A stretch of DNA of 64,000 bases from Sclerodactyla briareus (taxonomy: Eukaryota > Echinodermata > Holothuroidea > Dendrochirotida > Sclerodactylidae). The notes under the pieces are model-generated. The model worked only from the letters and a program-made list of their open reading frames with translations, ran no database searches and was not told the origin of the DNA. The DNA lies in contig JAODTK010001255.1 of assembly GCA_026419785.1 (NCBI GenBank), positions 186,001-250,000 on the forward strand. The letters are read 5' to 3'. The translations under genes and the position numbers were made by a program. Of this stretch, positions 1 to 11,620 are shown in pieces; position 1 is the first letter of the stretch; each line of letters starts with the position of its first letter.

Positions 1-330
1 GTGTACGTATTGACGTAGACTGTGACACGCTGGGTCACTCCGTACATGCTGTTATTCTAGTGATAAAGACGCCCGGCGTGTCACGCTAGGGTCAATCGTA
101 CCGGATGTTCACATTATTCTAATACCCCACCTACGCTCTGGCCCCCCCCTTGTCGAAAGCATCCGGTCTGACGTACAGGAGTTCATTTTAATACTATACG
201 CTTCCCTGTGCAGACGTTACGACTCCGGAAACTCGTACATGCTGTTCATTTATTCTTTTGTACATACGCGTATCGTGATGACAACACCGGTAATCGTAAG
301 TGTTCATTTTTTTTTTCTTAGCACAGACAG
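1..330. repeat. Degenerate ~60-bp minisatellite
   Basis: A motif of the form CGTAC-atGcTGTTCA-T-ATTCT recurs near 41, 97, 173, 234 and 294, with spacings of about 56, 76, 61 and 60 bases. The intervening sequence keeps short shared words such as gacgcccgg or gactccgg. Units are strongly diverged, so this is an old or poorly sequenced array that probably continues left of the window. No coding frame is supported. Seen directly; unit length is approximate. Confidence 0.5.
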
Positions 331-647
331 ATCCATGTCAGCGGATCTTTCTGTAGGACGGGTGGTCCCTGGGGAGAAAACAGAAATCGCCATGTTTCGA
401 AACGTGTAAATCTGCAAGATGACATATTAGTTAGGGCGAAAAAAGTACTCACAGAAAATGTTAATGAAAAGCAGAGAAAGAGCGAACGCTTTCGGTGGCT
501 ATCCAGCAACAACTCAGTAATGGTGGGGACTTGTCCATTAGACTCTGGTGTAGATCATGTGAAGAGAAGATGTTGTAAACAGGGGGAAGGTCGGGAGAAA
601 ATGGAGCGAATAGTATGGCCTCTCGTTACTCCTCTCTCACACCTCTA
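331..647. other. Spacer before the 4.1-kb duplication; nothing recognised
   Basis: There is no repeat I recognise and no convincing reading frame. The short minus-strand frame at 318-512 has no family resemblance. Confidence 0.5.
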
Positions 648-2533
648 GAGTCACGATTCACGATCTTGGTCTTTTCCATGATAAGTTGATGTTGTTTCCG
701 ACAAACACAAATGCCTAAGATACGGGAGAAGAGAAGGCTCTTGGGTGGTTCTTTGAGTCTGACCCCAATTGCTCTGGAGGTTGCCCATATGTATTCTGCA
801 TACATTCATAACATTTGAGTGAGGAAATACTCTACAGTTATCCTTATGTGGGTCCTATCTTTGGGGGGCAACAAGGATCTCTGTAGGGTGTGAGGCCGGG
901 AATGAGTTACTATTCCTGCTTTCCTCTTTTTATCGAAGATAGGTGTCGTAATAATTTTCACATTAGGGTTTAGAGTGAGTCGACGTCCTTTGACGTGGTT
1001 GTGTGGCCCTGTTTTGGGTGAGGTATCGGTTCTCGAGCCCTGGAGCATCCCATGTCCATTTGGGGTAGCCAGCATGCTCAGGACTTTCTTGAGGTGATGC
1101 TATCAGACGGTATGGTACCCAGGATGCGGGTTATAGTTTCAGCTCGGTTGTTTGAGGGTTCTGATAATACCAGTTTATGCTCCATTGGAATGGTTGAACT
1201 GGCAAATTGCAGATACTGATCAGGGGCGTAGGGCTTCCGAAGAAACTGAGAACTTGAAGACAATTTTGTGTGCGGGGAGTCGCTCTCACGTTTCGAAAAC
1301 AGCAAATCTGCAATAACGATGTCCGGAGCCCAAACAAATGATATCCGGGCGTATATCAAGCATGCTGCCCGTCACACACTAAGGTATAAATAGTTGGTTG
1401 TCTGATATTCCACCAACTGTTATAATTAGCTAAGAACTTTCTTTCGATCGAACCGTAGACCTCCATCTTCAGAGATTGGAGAAGTCGTTCTCGGCACAAA
1501 GAAGGCACGACGCGACGAGATAACGATCTTGTCAATGGGTAGTCGTCATGTTCATGGTATATTCCTAGTCAGTACCCCAGACATACCCCAAGAGAATTAA
1601 GATTAGGGAGAATCTTAAGGTACCACCGAGAAGTACGATGTTTCAGTCGAATAAATTGATGAGTGTTTAGGCTGTAGATACATTTTTGGAGCAGGGAACA
1701 CATGTTGCCAAGATGAACAAACTTTATCTGGTGGTCTCCGCTCGTTTGGCAACATCTCTACACGTCGCACAATTAGGCATACCCCAAACATTTCTGATCG
1801 GTTTGTTCTACCCAGTCAAGGTTTTGCCACGATGGACACCAGTAGGGGTACTAGGAATCCGTGATCTATGGGTTTTCTTTTAAAACGGCATAATGGGGAG
1901 AGAGATGTCAAAAAGTCTGCAATGGGATTCTTCAATGATAAGCCAGGTACTGTATCTGAATAAGGACTTGCGGGCCGAGGCATCCGGACGCACATCGGTA
2001 ACTCGTCCAACGTATGAACTGGTATTTCCAATATGCGCCGTCGCGGAACGGAAGGAAACGATGCAACTTTGCACTCACGACGACCCCAAACCCGCCCGGA
2101 AGCACATGCCTCTAATCGCATCTACGCTATAGGGAGATCTTCCAACTGAGTCGTTTCCAAAACAAAAAGCAGGTTTCTCACATCACTGCTTCTCACGATC
2201 GATAATGAATCACGCTACTTAAAGACCCTTGAGTGGGTCCGCTTATCGGTTGCATTACACATCATGGCAGAGCCAGATTTACGTGCTACGTCTGATAATT
2301 ACCGATACACACCAGCCTTCTGTATTTGTCTTCCCGGCGGATCATCGGAATCCACCATGCGCTGAGGTTTATGAGATTACTTCATTCTAAGTCTGTACAA
2401 ACGATTCCGATCTCGCGCGCGCGCCCGTACTTTATTGACCTTTCGGCCAGAATAATACATAGTGTGTTATAAAAACGCACCACACCTATTAGTCCGGCTT
2501 CATTTTCCAAGTGTGGTTATGGTCGTCTCTCTT

Positions 2534-3215
2534 CCTATTTTGTCGTCGGTTAGTTAGGGCTAGACCCTGCGCATCCATAAATTCTCGTCATAACCAATTG
2601 TTGTATCGCCACCATTCTTAATATTGTGTCGCAGGCTTAGATCCATGCGTAGTACCCATCACATTCACGTCATAAACATTAGTTGCATCGCCACCTTCTT
2701 TCTATTGTGTCAGCACGGTAATGGCTAGCGCATTCATGAATCACGCCCAACAATGTGTGTTGACATGGCCACCTTCACCTTCCCATTCTGTCGCCACGGT
2801 TAGATTACAGTTAGGGTTGATTCCATGCGAATCGATACCACACATTTTCTATTGTGTCGCAGGTAGGGTTAGAGCCAGGACTCATGCGTACCAATAATAT
2901 CACGTATCCATTGTTTTGTAGTACATTTCTCCCTTGTTGTGTCGAAGGTTAGAGTCACGGTCAACGGTTAGATCCGTGCGTACCCTTAATCATCCGTGTC
3001 ATTACTGGTGTGTATCGCCATTTTCTACCTATTGCTGTCGCAGGCTTGGTTTGCGGTTGGGGTTAGATCTATGCGTACCCTATCCCATGTCATACTATTG
3101 TCGTATCGCCACCTTCACTTATTGTACCAAGTTAGGGTTAGATCCATTGCTTACAGTAATAGCTACGTCATTCACTATCTGTTGGATAGTACATAATTCT
3201 TCTATTGTGTCGCAG
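2534..3215 (+). repeat. ~84-bp minisatellite inside copy A
   Basis: About eight units, each starting at a variant of ATTGTGTCGCAGG (near 2534, 2622, 2702, 2784, 2850, 2934, 3030, 3120 and 3204). Each continues with TTAGGGTTAGATCCATGCGT, then a CGTCATTAC-like stretch, then TTGTATCGCCACC. The embedded TTAGGGTTAG resembles telomere repeat sequence but never iterates, so this is not telomeric DNA. Short ORFs across it are by-products of the repeat. Confidence 0.85.
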
Positions 3216-3564
3216 GTATGGCTGTGGAGGATCTGGTGGCAGGCATATGTCTAAACGAATTAGAAAGACCACCTCGTTGATTCATTGAGCACAGACGACA
3301 TCTAGGCCCCAGCATTGAGGGAAAGAGCATTTCCGCATCTCAAGGATGGTTAAAAACCATATCATGGTCGTCGAAGTTCCTATTGCCATTAAGTGACCCA
3401 ATTATCTTGATCATATCGTGCTTCACCCAATTTTCGAAAACGACATGACAACAATTCATCAAATCGGGTATCGCATAACCATTCGGAGAAATCCTGCTAA
3501 CAGGAAGTGGACATGCACACACAACATACGCACTAACACTAAGTAGCATGTCAGATAGATGGTT

Positions 3565-4000
3565 GGTATAAGTGCCGTCCCAGATGAGTATATGGTCACT
3601 ATGGTTTTGTGTCTTGTAAATGGTCCTTCAGATGGAAAAAGGCCTTGATTCTTGTGAGCATGGTGACATTTCGATCAGACATGCTTGGTGCGGTTAGGCG
3701 GAGATTGGCATGTGCAGTTCGTAGATTTTTTGTAAGAAAACTGGAGGAATTGTGAATTTGTTAATGATTTTGCCAATCTTGGTTCGTGAACACACTCACC
3801 ACTTGGCCTGTATGTCTCCAATGACAGCTGGCATTGAACTCATTGTTGCCGGTCAGGGTCACAATGGTATCTAGGCCACCAGAGGTCAATCGGAAAATCT
3901 TCAGTGTTAGATGAGGCATGAAAACTGTTTGAGAAAAAGGCATGGTAAGGGTCGTCACCACTTCTCATCCAGGCATTACGTATAAACATAAACTCCCCTG
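3565..4000 (-). repeat. AGGTCA-family dispersed repeat, copy in unit A
   Basis: On the minus strand this matches the family arrayed at 10295-11110. Shared landmarks are the CCAGAGGTCA stretch (3876-3890 on plus), the gaTGAGTAtaTGg stretch near 3583, and the TTTTGGCCAAttTTGG-like stretch near 3760-3790. It is one diverged unit and non-coding. Confidence 0.6.
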
Positions 4001-6664
4001 TATACCTTTCGGGCAATGTGTCCCGATCCCCGCAATAATTGGTATCCACTATTCATAAAACCTTTTATTGGTTTATGCATTATGATTGGTAAAAAGTTCA
4101 TTCGAGACCATCGTTCGAATTCGCCATTCGAACCCTTCTCTATTTTGCTAGAGAAAAATTGGGGATATTTGATTATAGGAATCTGGATTGTTTAGATGGT
4201 GGGGCAGCCATAGTTCACCATGTGCAAGCAGCACACAAAGGAACTGAAAATCATATAGGATTTGTTTTGGATAGTGCTACGGTGATATATTGTTAGTCAA
4301 GTTATTCATCCTATGATTACATCACAGTGACATATTTGCGCGGCGCGCCATAACACTTCTCGTGTAAACAATGATAGCGCATAACTACGTTGTGTATTGT
4401 ACAGTGAGCCGCATATACACCCCGTACAAAACCCAGCTAGCCTGGCTTACAAAATACGCAGCTATGCAACGATCATCTCTCGAAATTTTAGCCTAACAAC
4501 GCATACTTACCCCTCAACCTTGTACGATGGTTGAAATTATTTATTCCGGATAATCAAAAAATAGTTTTTGTGGAACGGGCATAATCACTCAAAATGTATC
4601 AAGTAGAGCTCCGAAATACTGGTTAACTGTTGCGGGGTTCACTGACCTGCGGAGGTGATACAGTTGCCACTCAACATTTAAAAACCGTTAGGTCTACACA
4701 AGTACCACAGCTCGTCGGTTTCGAAGGGAGGTAACTTTGAGAACATCATGAAAAATAAATCAGAGTCACGATTCACGATCGTGGTCTTTTCCATTGATAG
4801 TTGATGTTGGTTTCGTGACAAATGCTCAGCTACGGGAGAAGACTCTTTGGAGTGTTCTTTTGAGTCTGACCCCCAATGCTCCTGGGAGGTTTCCCCTAGG
4901 TATTATGCATCACATTAAAAATTGAGGTGATGTGAAATTACTCTACATTTCTTTCTGTGGGTCCTTATTCTTTGGGGGACGGCAACAAGGATTATCCTCG
5001 TAGTTGGTGTGAGGCCGGGAACGAGTTACTATTCCTGCTTTCCTCATTTTTCTCGAGATAGGTTCAGTAATACTTTTCACATAGGGTAGAGTGACATGTC
5101 CTTTGACGTTGGTTGTGTGGCCCTGTTTTGGGTGAGGTATCCGTTTCTCGCTCCCTGGAGCATCCCATGTCCATTTGGGTTTTAAAAAAAAAAAAACCAG
5201 GCAATGCTCAGGACTTTCTTGAGGTGATTATATTCAGAAGGTAGGTCCCCAGGATTGGAGGTTTAAGTTTCAGCTCGGTGTTTGAGGGTTCTGATAATAC
5301 CAGTTTATGCTCCATTGACTGGTGACTGGCAAATTGCCAGATACTGATCAGTGTGCGTAGGCTTCCGATAAACTGAGAACTTGAAGAAAATTTTGCGGGG
5401 AGTCGCTCGTCACGTTTCGAAACACGCAAATCTGCCAAACGATTCCGGAGCCCAACCAATGATCTCCCGGCGATAACTCAAGCATGCTGCCCGTACACAC
5501 TAATTTATAAATTAGTTTTGGTGTCCTGATATTCCCACTCAACGTTATAATTACGACTTAAGATACTTCTTTCTGATTCGAACGGTAGACCTCCATCTTC
5601 GCAGAGATTGGCGAGTCTTCTCGGCACAAAGAAGGCACGACGCGACGAGATAACGATCTTCTGTTCAATGGGTATGTCGTCATGTTTCATGGTATATCAA
5701 TTCAGTACCCCAAGACATTTACCCCCAGAGAATTAACGCTTATGGAGAATCATTAAGGTACACGAGAAGTACGATGTTTCAGATCGAATAAATTGATGGA
5801 GGTGTTTAGGCTGTAGATACATTTTTGGAGCAGGGAACACATGTTTGCCAAGTATGAACAACTTTATCTGAGTGGTCTTCCGCTCCGTTTGGCAACATCT
5901 CTACACGTCGCCACAATTTAGGAATCCCAAATGTTCATGATCGGTTCCTACCCCAGTCACGGTTTTGCCACGATGACACCGTAGGTACTAGGAAATCCTG
6001 TGATCTATGTGTTTTCTTTTAAACGGCATCATGGGAGAGAGAGATGTCAAAAAGTCTGCAATGGGATTCTTCAATGATAAGCCAGGTACTGTATCTGAAT
6101 AATCACTGCCGAAGGCCTTACGCCACATCCGTACTCGATCCCACGTATGGAACTACTGTGTATTTTATTCCAATAACGGCAGCGTTCGCGGAAACGATGC
6201 AACTTTGCACTCACGACGACCCCAAACCCGACCGGAAGCACATGCCTCTAATCGCATCTACGCTATAGGGAGATCTTTCACTGTTCGTTTCCAAAACAAA
6301 AAGCATGTTTCTCACATCACTGCTTCATCACGATCGATACTGATATCACGTCTACTATAAATACCTTGAGTGTGTCCGCTATAGGTGGCGACAACCATCC
6401 TGGCATAGCCAGATCACGGTGCTACGTCTGATACTATTACCGATACACACCAGCCTTCCTGCCTCTTGTCTTCCCCGGCGGATTCATCGGAATCCACCTG
6501 CGCGAAGGTTATGCTGATTACTTCATTCTAAGTCTTTACAACGATCCGATCGCGCGCTTACGTACTTTATTGACCTTTGGCAGAATATACCCATAGTGTG
6601 ATTATACAACACCGCACACACCTATTAGATCCGCATCATGTCCAAGGTTATATGGTCGTCTCTC

Positions 6665-7365
6665 TTCCTATTTTGTCGTAGGTTATGTTTAAGGGCTATA
6701 CCATGCGCATCCATGAACTTCTCGTCATAACCAATTGTTGTATCGCCACCATTCTTAATATTGTGTCGCAGGTTAGATCCATGCGTATTACCCATATCAT
6801 TCACGGTCATAACCATTAGTTGCATCGCCACCTTTCTTCCTATTGTGTCAGAGGTAATGCTATGCGTATTCATGATATCCACGCCAACACTGTGTGTTTT
6901 GCATGGCCACCTTTCTCCAGTCGTCCGCCGGTTAAGGATTACGTTAGGGTTGATTCCATCGTACTTCGTAATACCATCACATTCTTCCTATTGTGTCGCA
7001 GGTCGGGTTAGAGCCAGACTCATCGTACCATATATCCGTATACATTTGTTTTGTCGTCCCTTCTCTCCTGTTGTGTCGCAGGTTAAGAGTCACGTCACGG
7101 TTAGATCCGTGCGTCCCATAATATCCGGTGTCATTACTTTGTGTGTTGATCGCCCTTTCTACCTATTGTGTCGCAGGCTTGGTTTGCGGTGGTGTTAGAT
7201 CTATGCGTACCCATAATACCCACTGTCATTACTATCTGTCGTATCGCACCTTTCCCCTTCTATTGTACCACAGGTTAGGGTTAGATCCTAATGCTTACAC
7301 GTAATATCTACGTCATTACTAGCCTGTTGTATAGTCATCATTCTTCCTATTGTGTCGCAGTATGC
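6665..7365 (+). repeat. ~84-bp minisatellite inside copy B
   Basis: The counterpart of the array in copy A, with unit starts near 6668, 6758, 6842, 6918, 6990, 7070, 7154, 7261 and 7348. Unit number and order match copy A, so the array existed before the 4.1-kb duplication. The 145-codon ORF at 6761-7198 is repeat-derived and is not a gene. Confidence 0.85.
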
Positions 7366-7704
7366 TGTGGGGATCTGGTGGCAGCAAATATGGTCTACAA
7401 CGAATTTAGAAAGACCACCTCGTATTCCTGAGCCAGACACATCTTCTGCCCCAAGCATTGGAGGAAGACATTTCCGCTCTCCAGGAGGTTAAAACCATTC
7501 ATGGGGTCGTCCTGAATTCCTTATTGCCCTTACGTGCCCAATAATCTGATCATATCGTTTCACCCAATTTTCGAAACACATACCAAATTCGCATTCAAAT
7601 CGGCCACCAATTTCGTAAAAAGAAAAAATCCTGGCGAACTGAAGTGTGCCATCACCACACATACCTACGCCTTAACATAAGTAGCATATCAGATAGATGG
7701 TCTG

Positions 7705-8070
7705 GTATAAGTGGCGTGCCCCATGATTAGTATATGGTCACTATGTTTTGTGCTTGTAATGGTCCTCAATGGAAAGGCCTGATTCCTTGTGACATGGTGA
7801 TTCGATCCAAATGCTTGGTGCGGTTAAGCCGAGATTTGTCATGCAGTTTCCTGTAGATTGTTTCTGTAAGAAAAATGGAGAATTGTGATTTTTAAGGATT
7901 TTGGCCACTCTTGGTTCGGACACACTCATACTTTGTTGGCCTGTATTTCCCACTGACGATGCATGAACCCGATGTTTTTGGGGGCAGGTCAATGGTCATT
8001 AGGCCACCAGAGGTCAACATCTGAAATCCTTCATGTTAGATGAGCATGAAAAAATGTTATACCGGCTGGT
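7705..8070 (-). repeat. AGGTCA-family dispersed repeat, copy in unit B
   Basis: The counterpart of 3565-4000, carrying GGCCACCAGAGGTCAA near 8000 and the same flanking words. It was duplicated together with the rest of the unit. Confidence 0.6.
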
Positions 8071-8879
8071 AAGGTGGGCAAACCACTTCTCATTCAGTCA
8101 TTTGACGTAATAAACATACACCTTCCCCCTTTCACCTTTTCCGGATTTGTGTCCCCGATCACCCCGCCATAATTTGTATCCCACTATTCATACATAAATG
8201 CTTTTATTGGTTTCCTGCTTCCTGATTGGTCAAAAAGTTCATTCGAGACCATGTTCGATCGCCCTTCGAACCCTCTCTATTTTTGCTAGAGAAATTGGAG
8301 AATTTATGATTATCTGGAATCCTGATTGTTGCTTGTGGGCAGCCATAGTTACCATGTGCAAGCTCCACACAAAGTGAACTTGAACATCTATTAGGATTTG
8401 TTTTGGAATAGTTTGCTAGTGATATATTGTGTAGTCACAGTATCATTCATTTCTATGATACATCACAGCTACATACCGCGGCGCGCACCTAACACTCTAA
8501 CTTGGTAACAAAATGTCGCCCGCCATACTACGTTTTTGTTATTTAATGCCCGCATATACACGTACACAACCCAGCTAGCCTGCTTACAAATACAAGTATG
8601 CAACGCCTCAGCTCTCGAAATTTTTAGGCCTAACACCCGCATACTACGCAACTAACCTTAGTACGAGGGTTGAAATTATTATTCCGGATAATCACACATA
8701 TTTTTGTGGCACGGCAAATACTCAATTGTCTCATTAGCCTTCGACATACGGTTAATGTTTGCGGGGTCACTGACCTGCGTATGTGAGCCATTGCTCTCAA
8801 CATTCAAACAGTTAGGATACACAAGTACACAGCTCGGCGTTTCGAAGTGGTAAACTTGTGAGAAATCATGAAAAATCAT

Positions 8880-9435
8880 CACCTTATCAGTTTCTATCCC
8901 GCAGAGTTACCTGTTGTGTCGTGGATACCAACTGAGATATGTCTAACAACATTTTTGGTTTACATTGACTCGTGCTTCTAAATTGTGATAAAACTGCACG
9001 TCGGGTTCAAGTTTCTTCCGAGAGTCGCAGTACATGGTTCATTTCTAAAGTTTAGCGCGAAGCATAACAGGTGTAGAAACTGTATGCAGTGGATTACGCT
9101 GTATGTTGTGTAACTCCAGTCTATATTCCGAGACACTCTAGTCTTTGATTCGTTTTAGGTTACTCTTATTATGTAATTCGCCATGATGATGTCACTGCCC
9201 CGATTAATTAAATGTTTATTGAAACCAAAGAAAATTGACTTGAAAGTCATTTTTTCGATTCTTTTTAAATACTTTTTCGAGTTGTATTTATGATGGGGAG
9301 CCAAACTAGGTGCTCGTCTTTGTTTTTCATTTAAGACTCTGAAGACGTCTCGTAGATGCAAAACCTCGCCTTCGGTTGGGTTTTAAGCTCCACGATGACT
9401 CATCATCGGCCTTAAATTTACAAACTACCTCGGCA
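8880..9435. other. Spacer; nothing recognised
   Basis: No repeat or coding similarity is visible. The minus-strand frame at 9155-9361 is basic and lysine-rich; it lies downstream of the LINE fragment at 9440-9665 on the same strand and might be its degraded continuation, but I cannot align it to the endonuclease domain. Confidence 0.4.
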
Positions 9436-9439
9436 CCCT

Positions 9440-9665
9440 CGTATTTACCCTAAATATACCTTGGGCGTCATCCTGGTGATTCCGAAGACATAGATATTTG
9501 ACGTTTGGCCGCATATTTCGATCTTATTGCTCAGGGCCTGTACATTATCCATAATTATGGGTGGTAGGAACGCTTCTATTTCCTTCTGCGCATGCCGCCT
9601 CTGATCCTCCTGGCTTGGCCCGTTTTTCTTTGCTCTTTGCTTCGGTATGTCCTGTGGATTTCCTA
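9440..9665 (-). pseudogene. LINE ORF2 fragment, start of endonuclease domain (Rex1/CR1-like)
   Basis: Read on the minus strand from 9660, the translation contains a basic stretch (KQRAKKNGPSQEDQRRHAQK) followed by FLPPIIMDNVQALSNKIEI. After a one-base shift it continues with a match to the AANVKYL region. The pattern P-x-I-x-x-x-N-V-x-x-L-x-N-K-x-x-E is the hallmark opening of the apurinic endonuclease domain in Rex1- and CR1-type LINEs. The rest of the endonuclease and the RT are not found downstream, so this is a truncated, frameshifted relic. It lies opposite in strand to the Rex1-like RT at 11240-12895 and is not part of that copy. The family call is from motif recognition only. Confidence 0.5.
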
Positions 9666-10168
9666 GGTGTACTAATCGTATTGTGTATGGCCCGATCTAG
9701 GCTGCACATCACAGAGAGCTAGTAACTGAGCTGACGAATATGATATCCTTGACGCAGACGAATCCATTATTTTCTCCGAGCCGAGACTCTGATTACCAAT
9801 AGAATAAACACTCCGAACAACCATACTTTGGTTCCCATTTTTTCAGTTCATCTGTAATTGATGATAACAAAGCGCCTTGAAGATGAAAAATATAGAGATA
9901 ATGTGCGAGTTTACACACAAACAGGGCCGTAAAAGGTGTGTATGTATCTGATTGTGTATAGGCTGTCTGTGTATATAACGGCTGGCTCGTTTTAGTTTTT
10001 GCCCTATTGTTTTTGAAGTCAGCTGGGTCAACAGAGGAATGTCTGAAAACCTAGTTAACGCAGTAAGTTCCGAATGCTTAGTACGATCACGATGAAATTC
10101 AATAAATAGCTTTCTTGTAGATTACACGAACCATTTTTTGTTCCTCAACGAAGTCAGAGAATCTATGG
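9666..10168. other. Spacer; nothing recognised
   Basis: No coding or repeat signal that I can support. Confidence 0.4.
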
Positions 10169-10169
10169 C

Positions 10170-10294
10170 ATCATACATATGTATGTAGTAGTTTAGGTAT
10201 GTCTGTATGTAATGTATGTATGCACTGTATGCATGTATGCCGTGTATGTATGTATGTGGATATAAAATATGTGTGTGTGGTGTTTGGTGTGGTG
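10170..10294. repeat. Degenerate (TATG)n microsatellite
   Basis: Interrupted runs of TATG/GTAT from 10173 to about 10262 are followed by a GTGTGGTGTTTGGTGTGG stretch. It directly abuts the AGGTCA array. Confidence 0.75.
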
Positions 10295-11110
10295 TGGTGG
10301 TGACGCCTAGATAACTCGACCCTACCTGGATGGATGAAGCTCATACTTGGTATGTGTGTTCCCCATGATGAGTACATGAATCCTATTGTTCTGGGGTCAG
10401 GTCAGAGGTCATCTGAGGTCATCAAGTCTGAAAAAAACCTTGTGACCACGCTTAAGAGTCCAAATGCGTGGTCGGTCTGATCGGCTTGAAATTTGGTGTG
10501 TAGCTTTCTTATGGGGAGTACGGGAACCCTATTGTTTTTGGTATAGGTCGGGGTGAATTTGGTCGAAATAGGAAGCACGATAACTCACCCCACTAGATGG
10601 ATGAAGTCTCATACTTGGTATGTGTGTTCCCCATGATGAGTACATGAACCCTCTTGTTTTGGAATCAGGTCAGAGGTCATCTGAGGTCACCAGAGGTCAA
10701 AGTCTGAAAACCTTGTAAACACGCTAAGTTAGAATGGGTTGGTCTGGTCTGGTTGAAATTTGGTGTGTAGCTTTCTTATGGGGAGTACAGGAACCCTATT
10801 GTTTTTGGTATATAGGGTCGGGGTGAATTTTGGTGAAGATAGAAAAATTGTGAAAAGTCAATATTTTGGCCAATTTTGGCTTGATAACTAAACATGATAA
10901 CTCGACCCCACCTGGATGGATGAAGCTCATACTTGGTATGTGTGTTCCCCATGATGAGTACATGAACCCTCTTGTTTTGGAATCAGGTCAGAGGTCAACT
11001 GAGGTCACCAGAGTCAAAGTCCCTCCCCCCCCCCCCCTGAAAACCTTGAAATTTAGTGTGTAGCTTTCTTATCAAGGGTACAGAAACCCTTTAGTTGGTT
11101 GGGAAAAAAT
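10295..11110 (+). repeat. Three-unit tandem array of a ~290-bp AGGTCA-rich repeat
   Basis: Units start near 10306, 10578 and 10893 with ATAACTC-ACCCCAC-TGGATG. Each continues with a GATGAAGCTCATACTTGG segment, CCCCATGATGAGTACATGAA, then clustered AGGTCA half-sites and a second half beginning GTGTAGCTTTCTTATGGGGA. The second half (GGGGAGTACagGAACCCTaTTGTTTTTGG) resembles the first (GATGAGTACATGAACCCTcTTGTTTTGG), so the monomer is itself an old dimer. In unit 2 four half-sites lie at 10667-10672, 10674-10679, 10684-10689 and 10694-10699. Units 1 and 3 keep three each. Related single copies lie at 3565, 7705, 28135-28745 and 50630-50990. Confidence 0.85.
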
Positions 11111-11161
11111 TGGAAATTTGTCAGACGTTATGTTGCCCATATTGAGCTGGTACATCTCCAT

Positions 11162-11206
11162 TGTGTGTGGTGTGTGTGTGTGTGTGTGTTGTGTGTGTGT
11201 GTGTCT
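11162..11206. repeat. (GT)n microsatellite
   Basis: Near-continuous GT dinucleotides with two single-base interruptions, between the AGGTCA array and the LINE RT. Confidence 0.9.
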
Positions 11207-11620
11207 GACCTATAGTTGTCAGAAAGAGTCAAGTGATCACTAGCCTTTTGGCTTTCCAGTTTAGTCACTGCTTTGTACACGTCAGATATTCGCTCTACCA
11301 CTTCTGAGTGTTCCATCGTTAAATTTGCCGATGACACGACCCTCATTGGCCTATTGACCAATGACGATGTCTCGTTGTATTTGAATCAAGTATCAGCACA
11401 TATTTTTGGACTATTGTACTAGAACTACCTACAATTAAATTCAAATGAAACTAAGAGATGGTCCTCGATTATAGGACAAGACACCATGCATCATTTGGCC
11501 CTGTTGTTATTGAGGACAACACTATCGAGTAAGTTTCAGAAGGCAAGTATCTGGGGGCAGTTATAGGTGAACTGGATTTTCATGACCATGTTAAGTACGT
11601 AGAGAAGCGGCTACGACCCC

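Larger units (their letters stand above)
648..4758. repeat. 4.1-kb tandem duplication, copy A
   Basis: The first of two head-to-tail copies. It opens at AGAGTCACGATTCACGATC and closes just after CATGAAAAAT; the same boundaries recur in copy B about 4,115 bases later. Homology is continuous, but the copies differ mostly by 1-3-base insertions and deletions. Some blocks are nearly identical: 2058-2140 matches 6197-6278 almost perfectly, as do 1905-1965 and 6044-6104. The indels break every open frame differently in the two copies, so the short ORFs are not conserved and I call none. The unit contains an ~84-bp minisatellite, a reverse-strand AGGTCA-family repeat, two ATTGG boxes near 4068-4090 and an 8-bp-stem hairpin at 4113-4133 (GTTCGAAT / ATTCGAAC) that is eroded in copy B. 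Confidence 0.9.
4763..8878. repeat. 4.1-kb tandem duplication, copy B
   Basis: The second tandem copy, same order and strand as copy A with nearly the same length. Differences include an A-run at 5187-5198 that is absent from copy A and numerous scattered one- to three-base indels. The near-equal length despite so many indels suggests random, balanced gains and losses, as raw long-read error would give. No frame survives both copies. Confidence 0.9.

Noticed and set aside
1893-2132. Frames starting MGREMSKSLQWDSSMISQVL, also present at 6044-6268 in copy B
   Set aside because: The start and end are shared, but indels between them put the middle in different frames, so it is not a conserved protein. 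Conserved ends reflect the duplication.
2534-3215. Interstitial telomere repeats (TTAGGG)
   Set aside because: TTAGGGTTAG occurs once per 84-bp unit and never iterates, so it is not telomeric sequence.
6761-7198. 145-codon frame in copy B
   Set aside because: It is a translation of the ~84-bp minisatellite and is not open in copy A.
10295-11110. CRISPR-like regularly spaced repeats
   Set aside because: Whole units are repeated including the spacers, there are no unique spacers, and the window is eukaryotic.
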